Shown piece after piece: positions 31,316 through 42,767 of a DNA stretch of 64,000 bases. Each line of letters begins with the position of its first letter. Position 1 is the first letter of the stretch. Source of the DNA: Liolophura sinensis (taxonomy: Eukaryota; Mollusca; Polyplacophora; Chitonida; Chitonidae); the NCBI RefSeq assembly GCF_032854445.1, contig NC_088306.1, forward strand, positions 28,617,764 through 28,681,763. The letters are read 5' to 3'. The notes beneath the pieces are model-generated. The model was not told where the DNA came from, did not search any database, and was given only the letters and a program-made list of their open reading frames with translations. The translations under genes were made by a program, and so were the position numbers.

Positions 31316-31886
31316 AGAACACACAAGGACCAAGTCTCTGGGGATAAATAGTTCACTAGCACCAATACTGTAAACCTACGTCAGGTACATGTACAACACA
31401 TGTTTATTTGTAGATCTACGCAATTTGTCGTCGTTAAATACTTATAAGAACTTAACTGTTGCAAAATACAGCAGAGCCACATTTTAGACGGTCCGGGGCA
31501 TCTATTTCATTGATATATAAGCTTGATCAAGTTCCTATTATGAAACCATTGTTTGTGTCGGCAATCCATGTATAATCAACTAAGGTCAAGATCAAGTAAG
31601 ATCCTTAAGGTTAGTTCACGAGATCAACAAGTCCAGGGACCCTTGTGTTTTAAATTAGTCAAACTGCAGGACGTTATCTGTATCAGAAAAACTCCCTAAA
31701 TGATTAAACTGATAACAGCTGCCTACAATAAAGACAGAACGGACTAGTCTTTTTTTCTGGTACTCTGAATTATAAGAGATATTTTTATGCATATTGACTG
31801 AAATGATTAAATGCTAGATGACGTTAAATCAATCATGTAGTATTTTGGACCTTTACATTTTTCTTACTTTATATATTTTTAAATTG
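30822..31886. other. Intergenic
   Basis: Holds a (CA)n-(TA)n microsatellite at 31270-31314 and a family A scrap near 31140-31190 (CAGTTTACCTCAGCTAAGGT). No gene seen. Confidence 0.5.
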
Positions 31887-32056
31887 TATTGGTGTTCATG
31901 TGGAAAGGTCTGTCAGCGGCCTGCGGATGGTCGTGGGTTTTCACCGGGCTGTGCCCGGATTCCTCCGATCATAATGCTGGTCGCCGTCGTATAAGTGAAA
32001 TATTCTTGAGTACGGCGTAAAATACCAATCAAATAAATAAATAAACAAATAAATAT
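31887..32056 (+). mobile_element. SINE family 1, 3' part
   Basis: GGAAAGGTCTGTCAGCGGCC, GGATGGTCGTGGGTTTTCAC, AGTGAAATATTCTTGAGTAC and a (AAAT)n tail. The phrase TATTGGTGTTCATG/TTGG TGTTCATTG on both sides may be a target duplication (ATTGGTGTTCAT at 31888 and again at 32054). Confidence 0.88.
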
Positions 32057-32259
32057 TGGTGTTCATTGATTTACCCCAGGATTTTTTTTCGTCATTTCAG
32101 TGGCCAATATTATGTGTAAATGGAACCTGAGTACACTGAATAAACCACAAACTTTTGGTAAACGACCACTAAACTTTTTAACTGTCCTAAACAGTAGAAC
32201 TTTCAGTCCTTGACACTTGACTGAGCTAGTAAAAGAAAAAAGTGGTGTATCCAATCCAC

Positions 32260-33060
32260 CATATTAATACTATTAATGATGCGACAGCCAAACAAGTTCT
32301 GAATGATCCTACCGTGTGAAAGGTACTTGATGACCTTCAGAGAAAATACCTTATTATTCCTGCGAAAAAATCCCCTAATAATACATATGCCTGTAAGAGC
32401 TATAGCTGCTAAGTTCTTGTAGAAGATCTTAACGGCAATACAACAGCCGTCTCAACATTAACATATAAAACCAATACATGTACTCTGTAGAAACTATTTG
32501 AAAACACCAGTCCTCTCTCAAACAGGTGAGTATATCCGTACCTTCTCGTCACACCGATATATCACCACTCTAGCGGATTCCACAGATGCATAAATCCCCT
32601 TACAAAGCTCGCTTTTTTGCGGGATCAAAAAGGTTCCCAAACCAAACTTGTGTCTACTCACTTCACGAAGGCACTACAAGAAGCATATTTTTGAAAAATA
32701 CCGTTGTACAATTGAAAAAGATACTGTCCTTAACTGTGTGTGTACCTTTAAAAACTTAAAACGTCTCACTGAAGAACTATACGCTCAAATACAGATACAG
32801 TACAACAACATCTATGCTGGGAATTTGTTTGATCGCTATACTAATCTGTCACTAATTATATCGGTGTTTAATAAAACAGTTCACTGCCACATTAACGTCA
32901 AAGGTGACAAAGTCTTTTTCAGTTCGACAGACCTTCCCATTGTTAACATCTATGTAAAATTCGTTGAAACCGTACATCAACATTTTGTACGTATTCCAAT
33001 GGGTACCCAGTTTGTCCTCCTTTAGGCTAACCTGTACCAGTTCTCGTATGAATACTATTA
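32260..33060 (+). pseudogene. Penelope-like reverse transcriptase fragment, degraded
   Basis: Same family as 28290-29470, here on +. Short blocks in shifting frames: YLIIPAKKSPNNTYACKSY near 32345, PLTKLAFLRDQKGSQTK near 32600, VLNCVCTFKNLKRLTEEL near 32730, and VRIPMGTQFVLL at about 32990 followed by a stop and ANLYQFSYEY. The last block is the conserved IPMGT...LADLFL.SYE region just before the catalytic YxDD, which is lost. Many stops and shifts: a dead copy. Confidence 0.65.
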
Positions 33061-33339
33061 CAGGTGGGATAGTTTCAGTTTTTAGATTGTAAATTATTTT
33101 TACTTGGACAGCAGTATACCAAATGGTCTTGCATATGGCGTGTACATATCTCGCTTTGTATCATTTGATAAATCCTGCGTGTTGTGTGACGAGTTCACTC
33201 AACGTCACAAGTTATTGCTGCAAAAACTTGTGTGTGTCCATCAAACGCTTCACTCTGAGTTTTTTAATTTTTTACAGTGAGTATAATATAAGTAAATATG
33301 GACAGAGGGTCAAGAGTCTCTGACACTCTGCTTGATGAT

Positions 33340-33800
33340 TGTATGTATTTCCGCTTAACCTGCGGTTAGGGGCTGTACATTCATCGTGTTAAATTCGATC
33401 GCCACTTTGGATAAATGAACAGCTGCAATGAAAGCGCAACTTGGAAATATATTTTATTATCGCCATATTATATCCTAGCATGGCACACGATTTGAATACT
33501 GATTTCACTCAGTCGCCTAGAACATACCTTGCGACTTTTCAACATCACTGAAAACTGTTGGCTCCTTCTCTTTGTATAATTCTGTCTTATTTTCGTACTT
33601 TATATTCTTTCTTAGTTTGTGGTTTGTATGATTCTGTCTTATTTTCGTACTTTATATTCTTTCTTAGTTTGAAGTTTGTGTTATACGTCGTATTTGGAAC
33701 TGGCCTTACGATTACTGACGTGGAACGTCCATATTGCTTGACGGCTGGTAGACGTATGTCTGTTTCGACGCATAGGTACACGATCGATGTCGACTGCTTA
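33340..33800 (+). repeat. Family B copy with an internal 50-bp duplication
   Basis: GGTTAGGGGCTGTACATTCA, ATGAACAGCTGCAATGAAAG, CATGGCACACGATTTGAATA and TCGCCTAGAACATACCTTGC in order. GATTCTGTCTTATTTTCGTA CTTTATATTCTTTC at about 33580 is repeated directly at about 33630. The GACGGCTGGTAGACG block closes it. Confidence 0.8.
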
Positions 33801-35084
33801 TTACCACTACAGACCATGGAATGGTGAAATCTCCATGATTTCGTATTTTTGGGGTTGAACCGTGCCCTTGTTGACAGCCAACTTAACCATTTCAAAACGG
33901 TCGTCTTCCAAGCTGAAGTTACAGACAAAATAGAATTTCAGTGAAAGTCTTATTCTATTTCATTTCACCGTCGGTACATGTACGTGAAATATGCAGAAAC
34001 CTGGGTATACTTTCATGTGGAAAACCATGCAAAAAGGAAAACTATGACACTCGAACTAAGAAGAATCCAGGACCTTCACTCAAGTTTGCCATATTGCAGC
34101 ATACATGTAGGCATGAGGGACCACGTGACTTGGTCTATCTGCAGTTTGACGGATTATTCGCATGGGCAATTATGCGCACGGTAATTGAAACTCCGAAAAG
34201 ATTATACGGCGAGAGCTGTGCACCGTTTACATCAGACAGCTGGGAGATCGAGCCTGGCAATATTCTATGCTAAACAAAACCGGAAACTGCCATGTAAATA
34301 TAATATGAGAGTATTTTATTCCAGAAGGATAAACAGTTCAGCTCTACCACGGGACCTGTCAGAAATGTTAGGTAATTTTATTCATGATATGTATAATAAC
34401 ATAAGCGTCCGAGAAATGTTTCACGGTAAGTTATTTTGATTAACGGTGGAGAAAACTGAGGTGAGTGTTAGTGACGTTAAAGCCAAACAAAATATTAATG
34501 TTGAATATATGTAAGATGAATAATTATTATACACTCTCTATAAAAATAGTTCGATTTATTTTTTTTTTAGAATTTTTGCAACCTAGTAAAATCGGAAACA
34601 CCGTGTCTGAAAAACTGCTTCCAGTGACGCCGCATTACGTTTTTGTCACTTACATGTGACAGAAAGAGATTATTAGATTTTGGCATTCAAAGTGCATCTA
34701 TCTATGGACGTACGGATGTATTCGACGAATGGTCCGTGGAAAGAACTATATCAAACTATAACGACAAAGGAATTGCTGGACGTCATTGACACTCTCTGCA
34801 AATTCTAAAAAAAGAAATCGAACTATTTCTTGAACAGGTTTTAATGGTCTGTCTTCTGATATAAACTTAATTTTAGCGTTTTATTTGCCTCAGAAGTATC
34901 TGAAAGAAAGATGGCCTGTGCCTCCTGAGCACGGTGAGACAGGTGATCGGTAAGTTGATGTCAATTCAAGTTGATTGACAGTTTTGACAAGTAGTTCTTT
35001 TACGATGATCGCCGTCAAAACTCCAATATTGTGGATGACCAAACATTTCAATATGGCGGCGCATTGAGCGTGGCTACATCAGAT
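33801..35084. other. Intergenic, downstream of lectin gene A
   Basis: No gene supported. A 110-codon frame at 33941-34273 shows no domain. No clear polyadenylation signal for the lectin gene is singled out; several AT-rich candidates exist. Confidence 0.4.
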
Positions 35085-35425
35085 TCATTTTCCAACGCGG
35101 TAACAGTAAGTTTTAGAACAATCCAGCATTATGGTTGATCCGCTGGTCCTGCCAGATCGAGTGAGACGATAACAAGTTCCATTGGCTCGGGAATATCCTA
35201 CCTCACAGCAGGTGTCATCAAGGAAACAGTACTTCGCACAGGTCAGGAGTGTTCTGGATCTAGAAATGAACTCAGACTCGAGGAAACCTCTTCGCAACCG
35301 AACAAGAGTAGACATCCGGTATAACGACTGGTGTGCTCTAGTACTGCGTGCAGTCTCGCACGAGTCTATAACAGAAACTGTTGACGTCATCGTTTCTGAT
35401 GTGGGCGTATAAAGTGGTTGAAAAC
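35085..35425 (-). CDS. Lectin gene A, exon 4 (linker and PAN/apple-like domain)
   Basis: Acceptor TTCAACAG. Starts GFQPLYTPTSETMTSTVS, parallel to GFQPLAV in gene B, then the eight-cysteine domain and TGA. Key run: LLTCAKYCFLDDTCCEVGYS. Confidence 0.88.
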
Positions 35426-36909
35426 CTGTTGAAAATTACAAAGAACATTGTTTGAAAACTAGGATATTTTAAAAATTGAGGAGGGTTTCTTTCTTTACTT
35501 GGCTGGTAGGAGACGCCGTATTGAAAATTTGTTCACTGATGGAAGGGCAGTCAGGTTTATGTTTGAAAGAAAACGGAATTCCTGCTCTAAACCATCGTCC
35601 TGCACGAGGTATCTGACACACCTCCAAGCTTAAAGCCGTAACAGAGACGGAGAGATCTGTAATCCCACAAGTGACCTCATAGGTCACTGGCCTGATATTC
35701 AGGGCAAACCAGACATTTAATCATTTGAAGCAACGAGGTTCCGCATATTGTTGGGCTTACCTGAAGGTTGAAGCGCAATGCATTGAACTAATGCTCAGTA
35801 ATAAAAATAATAATCTGACCTGTAACAGATATAAAAAATGTTCATTAATCCCATTCAACAATAAAAAAGTAGACATAACACTTGTCATTATATATTTACC
35901 TGCCAACATGGCAGCCCAATCATCGTCTTCTTCACACATGACGTAATGCTGCTCACTCGGATTAACCGCTCTCCACACAGAGTTGAAGTCTGCGACCAGC
36001 TGAGTTCCGGTCTCCGGCGGAGTGCCCCAGAAGATAAATGTCGTTTGTAACCCCATCATGGCGTTATAATATGTCCAGTACCAATTTCCGGCAAATCTGC
36101 TCAGGCCGAGCCAAACTTTACCTGCCAATAATGAATGTGAGTAAATGAGGAAAGTGTGTGACCAAAGTAGTAAATTACGTTATGTGGCAGTTAGTAATAC
36201 TTAGATATAAATAATAATACATAAATGACGATATGACGATAAGAGTCTTCAAGTGACTGAAAGAGGCTCTGCGAAGTTCCTTCTCACCATAATACTGACT
36301 ACCGGCCCTTGTATAAGTGAAATATTCTTGAGTATGGCGAACTCTCTGTGATGTTTTTGTTTTTTCTTATCCCTCGGTATGCTTGCATATTTGAAACTTG
36401 TATACGTCATAACTTGTGGTTGCATTTAGCCTTTCTCTTTAACCCTTTATTAAAAGTTTCGTTCTACGTGGCAAAGCTTTGCTTTCTGTTTTTTTTATAT
36501 ATATACTGTAGGTTGAAATACGTGCAACGAGAAAATAAATACCACAAAAGGTTCAATAAAATACCACTTTGAAACGGGTACCTGGTACTCGCAAGACATC
36601 GTTGTTATATGAGGGGTTGTTATACAGACATTAAGGTCGTCTTGCCACAACCGGGGTACTGCAAAACACCACAACAACAAAACAAACAATTGGTACATGT
36701 TAACGTACGTGTTGGGCACCTCGTGCTTATCTCTGCATGTTCCCCAGCTGTTTCGAAGAAGACAACGTGCATGTTCAGTTGGTTTTCACAAAAGTCCTTG
36801 GCAGCATTAAAGTCCATCTTGTCAATGCTCGTGGTATAACATGATCCTCGTCCAAATTCGGATCGATAGTGCAGCCAGTTTGTACTAGACTCGTCTGTTA
36901 AACAGTCAC
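35085..36909 (-). CDS. C-type lectin / PAN-like secreted protein gene A (exons 2-4)
   Basis: Three exons on the - strand, 36909-36709 (201 bp), 36121-35900 (222 bp) and 35425-35085 (341 bp), joined by phase-1 GT-AG introns. They code about 254 residues. The first two exons form a C-type lectin domain: CLTDESS.NWL at the start, MDFNAAKDFCENQLNMHVVF, WLGLS and GNWYWTYY, ending HYVMCE. The inner cysteine pair and the EPN/QPD and WND calcium motifs are absent, so classic sugar binding is doubtful. The last exon codes a Ser/Thr-rich linker and a domain with eight cysteines (C-x3-C-x5-CC-x10-C-x17-C-x4-C after a first Cys), resembling a PAN/apple module. Stop TGA at 35085-35087. The first exon, expected to code a signal peptide and end in phase 1, was not found upstream. 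Paralogue of 47093-51945. Likely an extracellular recognition protein. Confidence 0.85.
35900..36121 (-). CDS. Lectin gene A, exon 3 (second half of lectin domain)
   Basis: Acceptor ATTGGCAG, donor GCAG/GTAAAT. 222 bp as in gene B. Codes KVWLGLSRFAGNWYWTYYNA through HYVMCEEDDDWAAMLAG. Confidence 0.9.
36270..36345 (+). mobile_element. SINE family 1, 3' scrap
   Basis: CACCATAATACTGACTACCG and GTATAAGTGAAATATTCTTG AGTATGGCG, in the intron between lectin exons 2 and 3. Confidence 0.7.
36709..36909 (-). CDS. Lectin gene A, exon 2 (first half of lectin domain)
   Basis: Acceptor TTGATTCTAG, donor CAC/GTACGT. 201 bp, the same size as exon 2 of gene B. Its first 33 bases and acceptor are the source of the 76-bp array that lies directly upstream. 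Confidence 0.85.
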
Positions 36910-37787
36910 CTAGAATCAAAGAACGTGGACGACAAACTGAGTCTATCTATATAGTTTGTACTAGACTCGTCTGCTAAACAGTCACCTAGAATCAAAGAAC
37001 GTGGACGACAAATTGAGTCTATCCATATAGTTTGTACTACACTCGTCTGCTAAACAGTCACCTAGAATCAAAGAACGTGGACGACAAATTGAGTGTATCT
37101 ATATAGTTTGCACTACACTCGTCTGCTAAACAGTCACCTAGAATCAAAGAACGTGGACGACAAAATGAGTCTGTCCATATAGTTTGTACTAGACTCGTCT
37201 GTTAAACAGTCACCTAGAATCAAAGAACATTAACGACAAATTGAGTCCATCCATATAGTTTGTACTAGACTCGCCTGCTAAACAGTCACCTAGAATCAAA
37301 GAACGTGGACGACAAATTGAGTGTATCTATATAGTTTGTACTACACTCGTCTGCTAAACAGTCACCTAGAATCAAAGAACGTGGACGACAAAATGAGTCT
37401 GTCCATATAGTTTGTACTAGACTCGTCTGTTAAACAGTCACCTAGAATCAAAGAACATTAACGACAAATTGAGTCCATCCATATAGTTTGTACTAGACTC
37501 GCCTGCTAAACAGTCACCTAGAATCAAAGAACGTGGACGACAAATTGAGTGTATCTATATAGTTTGCACTACACTCGTCTGCTAAACAGTCACCTAGAAT
37601 CAAAGAACGTGGACGACAAATTGAGTGTATCTTTATAGTTTGTACTACACTCGTCTGCTAAACAGTCACCTAGAATCAAAGAAAGTGGACGACAAATTGA
37701 GTCTATCCATATAGTTTGTACTAGACTCGTATGCTAAACAGTCACCTAGAATCAAGAACATTAACGACAAATTGAGTCTATATATAT
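36877..37787 (-). repeat. 76-bp tandem array copying a lectin 3' splice site, 12 units
   Basis: AGTTTGTACTA starts at 36877 and recurs every 76 bases to 37713. Unit 1 overlaps the start of lectin exon 2: the coding bases GTGACTGTTTAACAGACGAG and the acceptor TTGATTCTAG (- strand) are present in every unit. Variants (GAACATTAACG, AAATGAGTCTGTCC, GTGTATCTATATAG) repeat every third unit around 37150-37610, a 228-bp higher-order unit. One base is lost in the last unit. Confidence 0.97.
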
Positions 37788-38256
37788 ATACCCTAAATGC
37801 TCTGGTGTACTAAGAACATAGATTCGTTCTATGTTTGTCTGTCAATATGTATCTAGACACAGTTGATCTTGAGTCTAATTTACATTCTTTTAAGAGGCAT
37901 TTAAAAGCTGTAACAAAATCAAAACTATTAAATTTACCAAGGAATACATTTTGTAGTCATCATATAAGGATTCACTCTGAAAAATCGAAACAGGCATGTT
38001 TTTCTTCTCTGGTTTTCTGATGTTAAAACCATCCCTGCTACAAGTATTTGGATCTAACCATTTTCTTTAGACGTGTTAGGCTGTAGTATGTAAATTGTAT
38101 TTTCGGGATAGGAACAATTGACATATATATTTAAGATCTGTACTCTTAGAGTGGGAAAAAGATTGAGCGCGTAAGAAGGGAGAATGTTTCAATCTTTCTC
38201 AAACAACAAACAACTTATCTCATTATCCATATACACTTTATACTGATCGAAGGGCG
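37788..38256. other. Intergenic or intron 1 of lectin gene A
   Basis: AT-rich. A 61-codon frame at 37835-38020 has no support. The missing first exon of lectin gene A should lie somewhere beyond 37787; I could not identify it. Confidence 0.4.
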
Positions 38257-38453
38257 TATGTCGGCCGGGGTTTTTGTCCGTGGGGCTTATGTCCGTCGGG
38301 CTTTTTGTCCGAGCGTCTTGTGTCTGCCGAGAGTTTTGTCCGCGGGACCTTTTTCCCCGGGACTTATGTCGTCCGGGTTTTTTTTTATCCGCGAGGCTTA
38401 TGTCGGCCGGGATTTTTGTCCGCGGGGCTTATGTCGGCCGGGGTGTTTTGTCT
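38257..38453 (+). repeat. 31-bp GT-rich tandem array, about 6 copies
   Basis: Unit TATGTCGGCCGGGRTTTTTG TCCGCGGGGCT, imperfect, with one unit stretched by extra T. Reads as pseudo-peptides in three frames; not coding. Confidence 0.92.
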
Positions 38454-39865
38454 TTTGTTTTGGGGCTTTTGTTTTTTTATTATACTATTTTAGTGTAAGT
38501 AGAAAATGAATTTCACAAAATGTCGTTTACTTATTTGGTTTCAATTTCCGTAATGCACATTTATTATTATAACCAAGAATTATCATGGAAAGGGCGGCGC
38601 TAGTTTCCTTAACTGAAGCTATGTCACCAGGGGTCGGACCTTACCAGTTACATCCGCCCACTTGCTAAATATTACAATGTCCCCCCTGCTCTAATTATAC
38701 TCTCTGTGCTCTTGTCGTTTGCATTTAAATTTCTGAAGCTCTGTTCTGCAGACTGGAATATTGTAGTGTGACGTATATAGTGTTTTATGTCGGAAACGAG
38801 TTAGGTATAGTACCAAAAATTACTACAATATGCAGAGCAGATAATTTATAGCTGCAAGAAACCATCGAATATTTCATTAAATGCAAAAATGAACTGTTCT
38901 CAAAAGTATATTTTAGCAATTTTGGTGATAAAAGACTTATGCAAACGTATTTTAGAAATTAAAATTAGAGTTGACAAAACTTCTAAAACAGTGGGGGGCA
39001 GTAAAATGGATACGTCTGATATACTTACAGCGAATTGGTTGCATCTTGACGGACATCAGAACCATGGCATGTTTTAAAGCCAATAGTAAACCTGTGTTAA
39101 CTTTGGGAGACTTCATCACAAAACCAAACACCAACCTGATACTACAAACGATTGCGATTTTTGCGAATTGTCAAAGACAGTTCACTGGCAAAGAGGCGTT
39201 GTTTCGTGAAACCAGATACAGTTTGAATCAGAAGACTGATGGGGCACCACTTTACGGAAAATGACGGCTTTCGCTTCATAATTAAACAAGGTGAAACCGT
39301 TACATATCGCTCTAGCCGTTGCCAGGGTGATGCAGGTATGTCAGGTGCCACGAAGAGTATACTACTTGCATGAGATTTGTACTGCATTGTGGATTTTTTC
39401 TCAGACACAGAAGCTGTATTATGAGGACAGATTAATTGATTTGTTTAAAGAGACAGGAGAATTCTGAAAATCATTGTTGGCAGTGTCATTTTTTCATTTG
39501 TCATTTGGTCATTTGTCAAATCTTGTAGATATTATTAGACATAATTGATCAAACGTCCTGGTGACATTTGTAGATGTGCTATATTGGATAGAAAATAAAA
39601 AAAAATCATTGCTTCTTCAGAACAGGAAAACATAGCTATGTCAACATATCAATTTGCAGTGGTCTAATCATAGTACAATATTGAACGCAAAGCCACTGGC
39701 AGGTACACACTTTTAAGACGTAATGACATTTAGTATTTATTATATTGCCGGGTTCTTTTTATTGATCTTACATCTATTTGCCCTCTCCACAAATAATTGC
39801 CACGAAAAACACGGATATTAGAGACATTTGACATTTATATATATGCCTCTTTAGTCTTGAATGTC
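38454..39865. other. Intergenic
   Basis: No gene or array. Short open frames at 38889-39264 on + have no family match or splice logic. Confidence 0.45.
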
Positions 39866-40132
39866 GGGGCCTCCGTGGCTCAGTCGGTTAGCGCGCTAGC
39901 GCAGCGTAGTGACCCAGAAGCCTCTCACCAATGCGGTCGCTGTGAGTTCAAGACCAGCTCATGCTGGCTTCCTCTCCGGCCGTACGTGGGAAGGTCTGCC
40001 AGCAACCTGCGGATGGTCGTGGGTTTCCCCCGGGCTCTGCCCGGTTTCCACCCACCATAATGCTGGCCGCCGTCGTATAAGTGAAATATTCTTGAGTACG
40101 GCGTAAAACACCAATCAAAAAAAAAAAAAAAA
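39866..40132 (+). mobile_element. SINE family 1, full length and young
   Basis: GGGGCCTCCGTGGCTCAGTC to a pure A tail of about 17 bases. AGTCTTGAATGTC stands on both sides (39853-39865 and 40133-40145), a perfect 13-base target duplication. Its A box, B box and body are closest to the consensus of all copies here. The A tail, rather than (AAAT)n, fits a recent insertion by a LINE partner. Confidence 0.97.
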
Positions 40133-40379
40133 AGTCTTGAATGTCATTGGGGGTGGGGGGAAGAAAGCCTCTTTAATTGAACAGACTCTGGCCTTCACAA
40201 ACTAAACAACTGTGTCGGTAAATTTACGTGATGTATTTGGGTAGTGTATGGGGTAATTATAGACAGCATTGCTACATCTGTCTTTACTAATAACTTTCTG
40301 AGAAATTGTAAGAAATTTCTGACAGACCGGTGATCGATGGCGCCAGAACATATTGGCATTGTTATGACATAGGCGCTAA

Positions 40380-40760
40380 AATATGGCAGTGGACTTATGC
40401 GTCGAAACAGACATTCATATAATAGGTTAATAATCACAAGGCGCATTCCCGAAACGATTTTTAATACAAACTACCACCCAACTAAGAATGTATGTAAAGT
40501 GCGAAAATGGGACGGAATCATGCAGTGAAAAGCGAAGAACAGTTTCCAGTGCTGTTGGAAAGAAGCTAGGTATGTTCTATTCGACTGAGTGAAACCAGTA
40601 TTCAAATCATGTACCGTGTTTGAATATCAGTTTTCTATAATAAAATATGTTGCGCTTTGATTGCAAAGGTTCATAAATGCAAAGTGGCGATCTACGTGTA
40701 ACTCAGCACGATGAATATAGAGACCTTAACCCGGGTTAAGCGGAATAAGACAGTCATGGA
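40380..40760 (-). repeat. Family B copy, reverse
   Basis: GACATTCATATAATAGGTTA, AAGTGCGAAAATGGGACGGA, GGTATGTTCTATTCGACTGA and GTTCATAAATGCAAAGTGGC ending in AACCCGGGTTAAGCGG. Confidence 0.75.
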
Positions 40761-40998
40761 GCAGAGCACAGGAGATTCTGGACTCCCTGTCCATATTTAC
40801 TTACCAGAGAATTATACAGACCCGTTGTTGGCATTCTATCGGGAAGTCCGCCATGCCTCTGTGAAGTCACAGTGCAGTGCGCATGCCTCTAAAAACACTG
40901 TATTCCATTTCTCCTCGTTTTTTGAAAAACATACTTTCATCGACTTGTCGTATCGCATACAGCCAAAGTTATGGACATTGTGTGCTATTCTGTCAAAA

Positions 40999-41133
40999 AG
41001 CAGCAACCTGCAGATGGTCGTGGGTTTCCTCCAGGCTCTGCCCGGTTTTCACCCACCATAATGCTGGCCGCCGTCGTGTAAGTGAAATATTCTTGAGTAC
41101 GGCGTAAAACACCAATCAAATAAAAAAATAAAT
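40999..41133 (+). mobile_element. SINE family 1, 3' part
   Basis: CAGCAACCTGCAGATGGTCG, CACCCACCATAATGCTGGCC, AGTGAAATATTCTTGAGTAC, then CAATCAAATAAAAAAATAAA. Confidence 0.88.
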
Positions 41134-41379
41134 ATTATCAAAAACAACTTACCATTGGACAAGTTTGATTCATTGGTTGATCTGTATACGAAAACTGGTT
41201 CTTTTTAAGTGTCATCTGCTGGCAAAACTACAGTGCTTCATACACGAGCCCTGAAGCTGTTCATGAGTTGCTGTAAGAAGTTTCGAACTGTACTCAAAGT
41301 ACATTTTGTCACAGTGGAAATCAAGCAGAACTATTTCATTAATGTTGGGTGAGGTGTGATTCGGCTGTGCACAAAAACA

Positions 41380-41660
41380 ATCGGTGTTGTTGGAAAGAAC
41401 ACTGACCCTCCTGGAGAGCTGGCACAATCGATGTTGTTGTAAAGAATACTGACCCTCCTGGAGAGCTGGCACAATCGATGTTGTTGTAAAGAATACTGAC
41501 CCTCCTGGAGAGCTGGCACAATCGATGTTGTTGTAAAGAACACTGACCCTCCTGGAGAGCTGGCACAATCGGTGTTGTTGTAAAGAACACTGACCCCTAC
41601 TGAAGAGCTGGCACAATCGGTGTTGTTGTAAAGAACACTGACCCTCCTAGAGAGCTGGCA
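41380..41660 (+). repeat. 47-bp tandem array, six copies
   Basis: Unit CGATGTTGTTGTAAAGAATA CTGACCCTCCTGGAGAGCTG GCACAAT. Three - strand frames stay open through it because 47 is not a multiple of three; they are artefacts. Confidence 0.96.
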
Positions 41661-41807
41661 ATGAACTTTCTTGGTTTAGGTGAGATAACCAGATCAACTG
41701 GAGAGGGCTTTAAGGTGGCAACGTTGAAACTACTTCAGGACAAACAACTGGACCTAAAACTGTACAAACCTGACCAGTGATGGTGCCTCTTCATTCTCTG
41801 CTATAAC

Positions 41808-41970
41808 TATTTATTTATTTGGTGTTTTACGCCGTGCACAAGAATATTTTACTTATACGACGGTGTCCAGCATTAAGGCGGGAGAAAACCGAGCAGAGCC
41901 TAACGGAAACCCATGACCATCCACAGGTTGTTGACAGACCTTCCCACGTACGGCCGGAGAGGAAGGGTAA
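41808..41970 (-). mobile_element. SINE family 1, 3' part
   Basis: TATTTATTTATTTGGTGTTT, TTTACTTATACGACGGTGTC, CATGACCATCCACAGGTTGT and CTTCCCACGTACGGCCGGAG in reverse order. Confidence 0.85.
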
Positions 41971-42509
41971 AACAGTGTTGAGAGGATTAATTAAACTGGT
42001 TCTAATAAAAGGTCAATATAAATAGTAAACTTTTAAATAAGTGTTGTTAAGTTAATACATTATAAATGTTACACAGGGCGTATAAAACAAGATAAGTTAA
42101 CATACGTATATCAGTTGCCAGAAAAATAAACGTGAATTTTTTTTATTATTAGGTTTAAAAATATCAGTTTAACAATTTTTTCTTGTAACTATATTTATTG
42201 CTAACATCTGGTGGTGTCCCCTTTTTGGAAATTTATGAATAGATGAAAAGTTGATTGGAAAGTTAGGGGGTTTCATAAGCGAATTTAAAGCCAAAATTTT
42301 AAACATGATACAAAATAGCAAGGCAATGCCGAAGACATATTATATATAAGTAAGAGTTGGTTAAATGCAAGTAGCATATACATGTACTCAGTCCACTATG
42401 TATTATGTACTGTAAAATTTTGTACTATAAAATAAAATATTAACAGTACACACAATGAATGCGTTGGTTTAATTTCTTTATTATGCGCAAAATCTGACGG
42501 AGTGTTTTA

Positions 42510-42767
42510 GGTAAGCACAAGGGTGTTGCGACATTGTTGAAAGAGTCCATGCCTTTCGCCGTCACCATGCATAGCCACGATCACAGCCTGGCCTTGGCTT
42601 GCCGTGACGCCTTCAACTGCATGGGCGATCTGGATGTGGTCTATGATAGAATTAACTCCCTCTACAAGTTCTACAAATATAGCTCAGTTAGCTCAGCCAC
42701 CCTCAGACACTTGCAGGACATTCATGAACAGGCTCACTGGCGTATTCAGAAGACCAAACACCACAGG
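42510..42767 (+). pseudogene. hAT-transposase-derived (ZNF862-like) fragment, possible exon
   Basis: Codes GKHKGVATLLKESMPF, HSHDHSLALACRDAFN and YKFYKYSSVSSATLRHLQ. These blocks (a GV...L, H-x-x-H-x-LAL, LY.FY..S..R...L) match the middle of hAT-type transposases and the host proteins derived from them, such as ZNF862-like genes. It is preceded by TGTTTTAG/GT, a plausible acceptor, and ends near CACAG/GTGACC, a plausible donor, so it could be one exon of a gene whose other exons I cannot find. No neighbours support that, so a transposon relic is more likely. Confidence 0.5.

Noticed and set aside
39142-39408. A - strand frame tested as the missing signal-peptide exon of lectin gene A
   Set aside because: The short hydrophobic part is weak and lacks a phase-1 GT donor in the right place.
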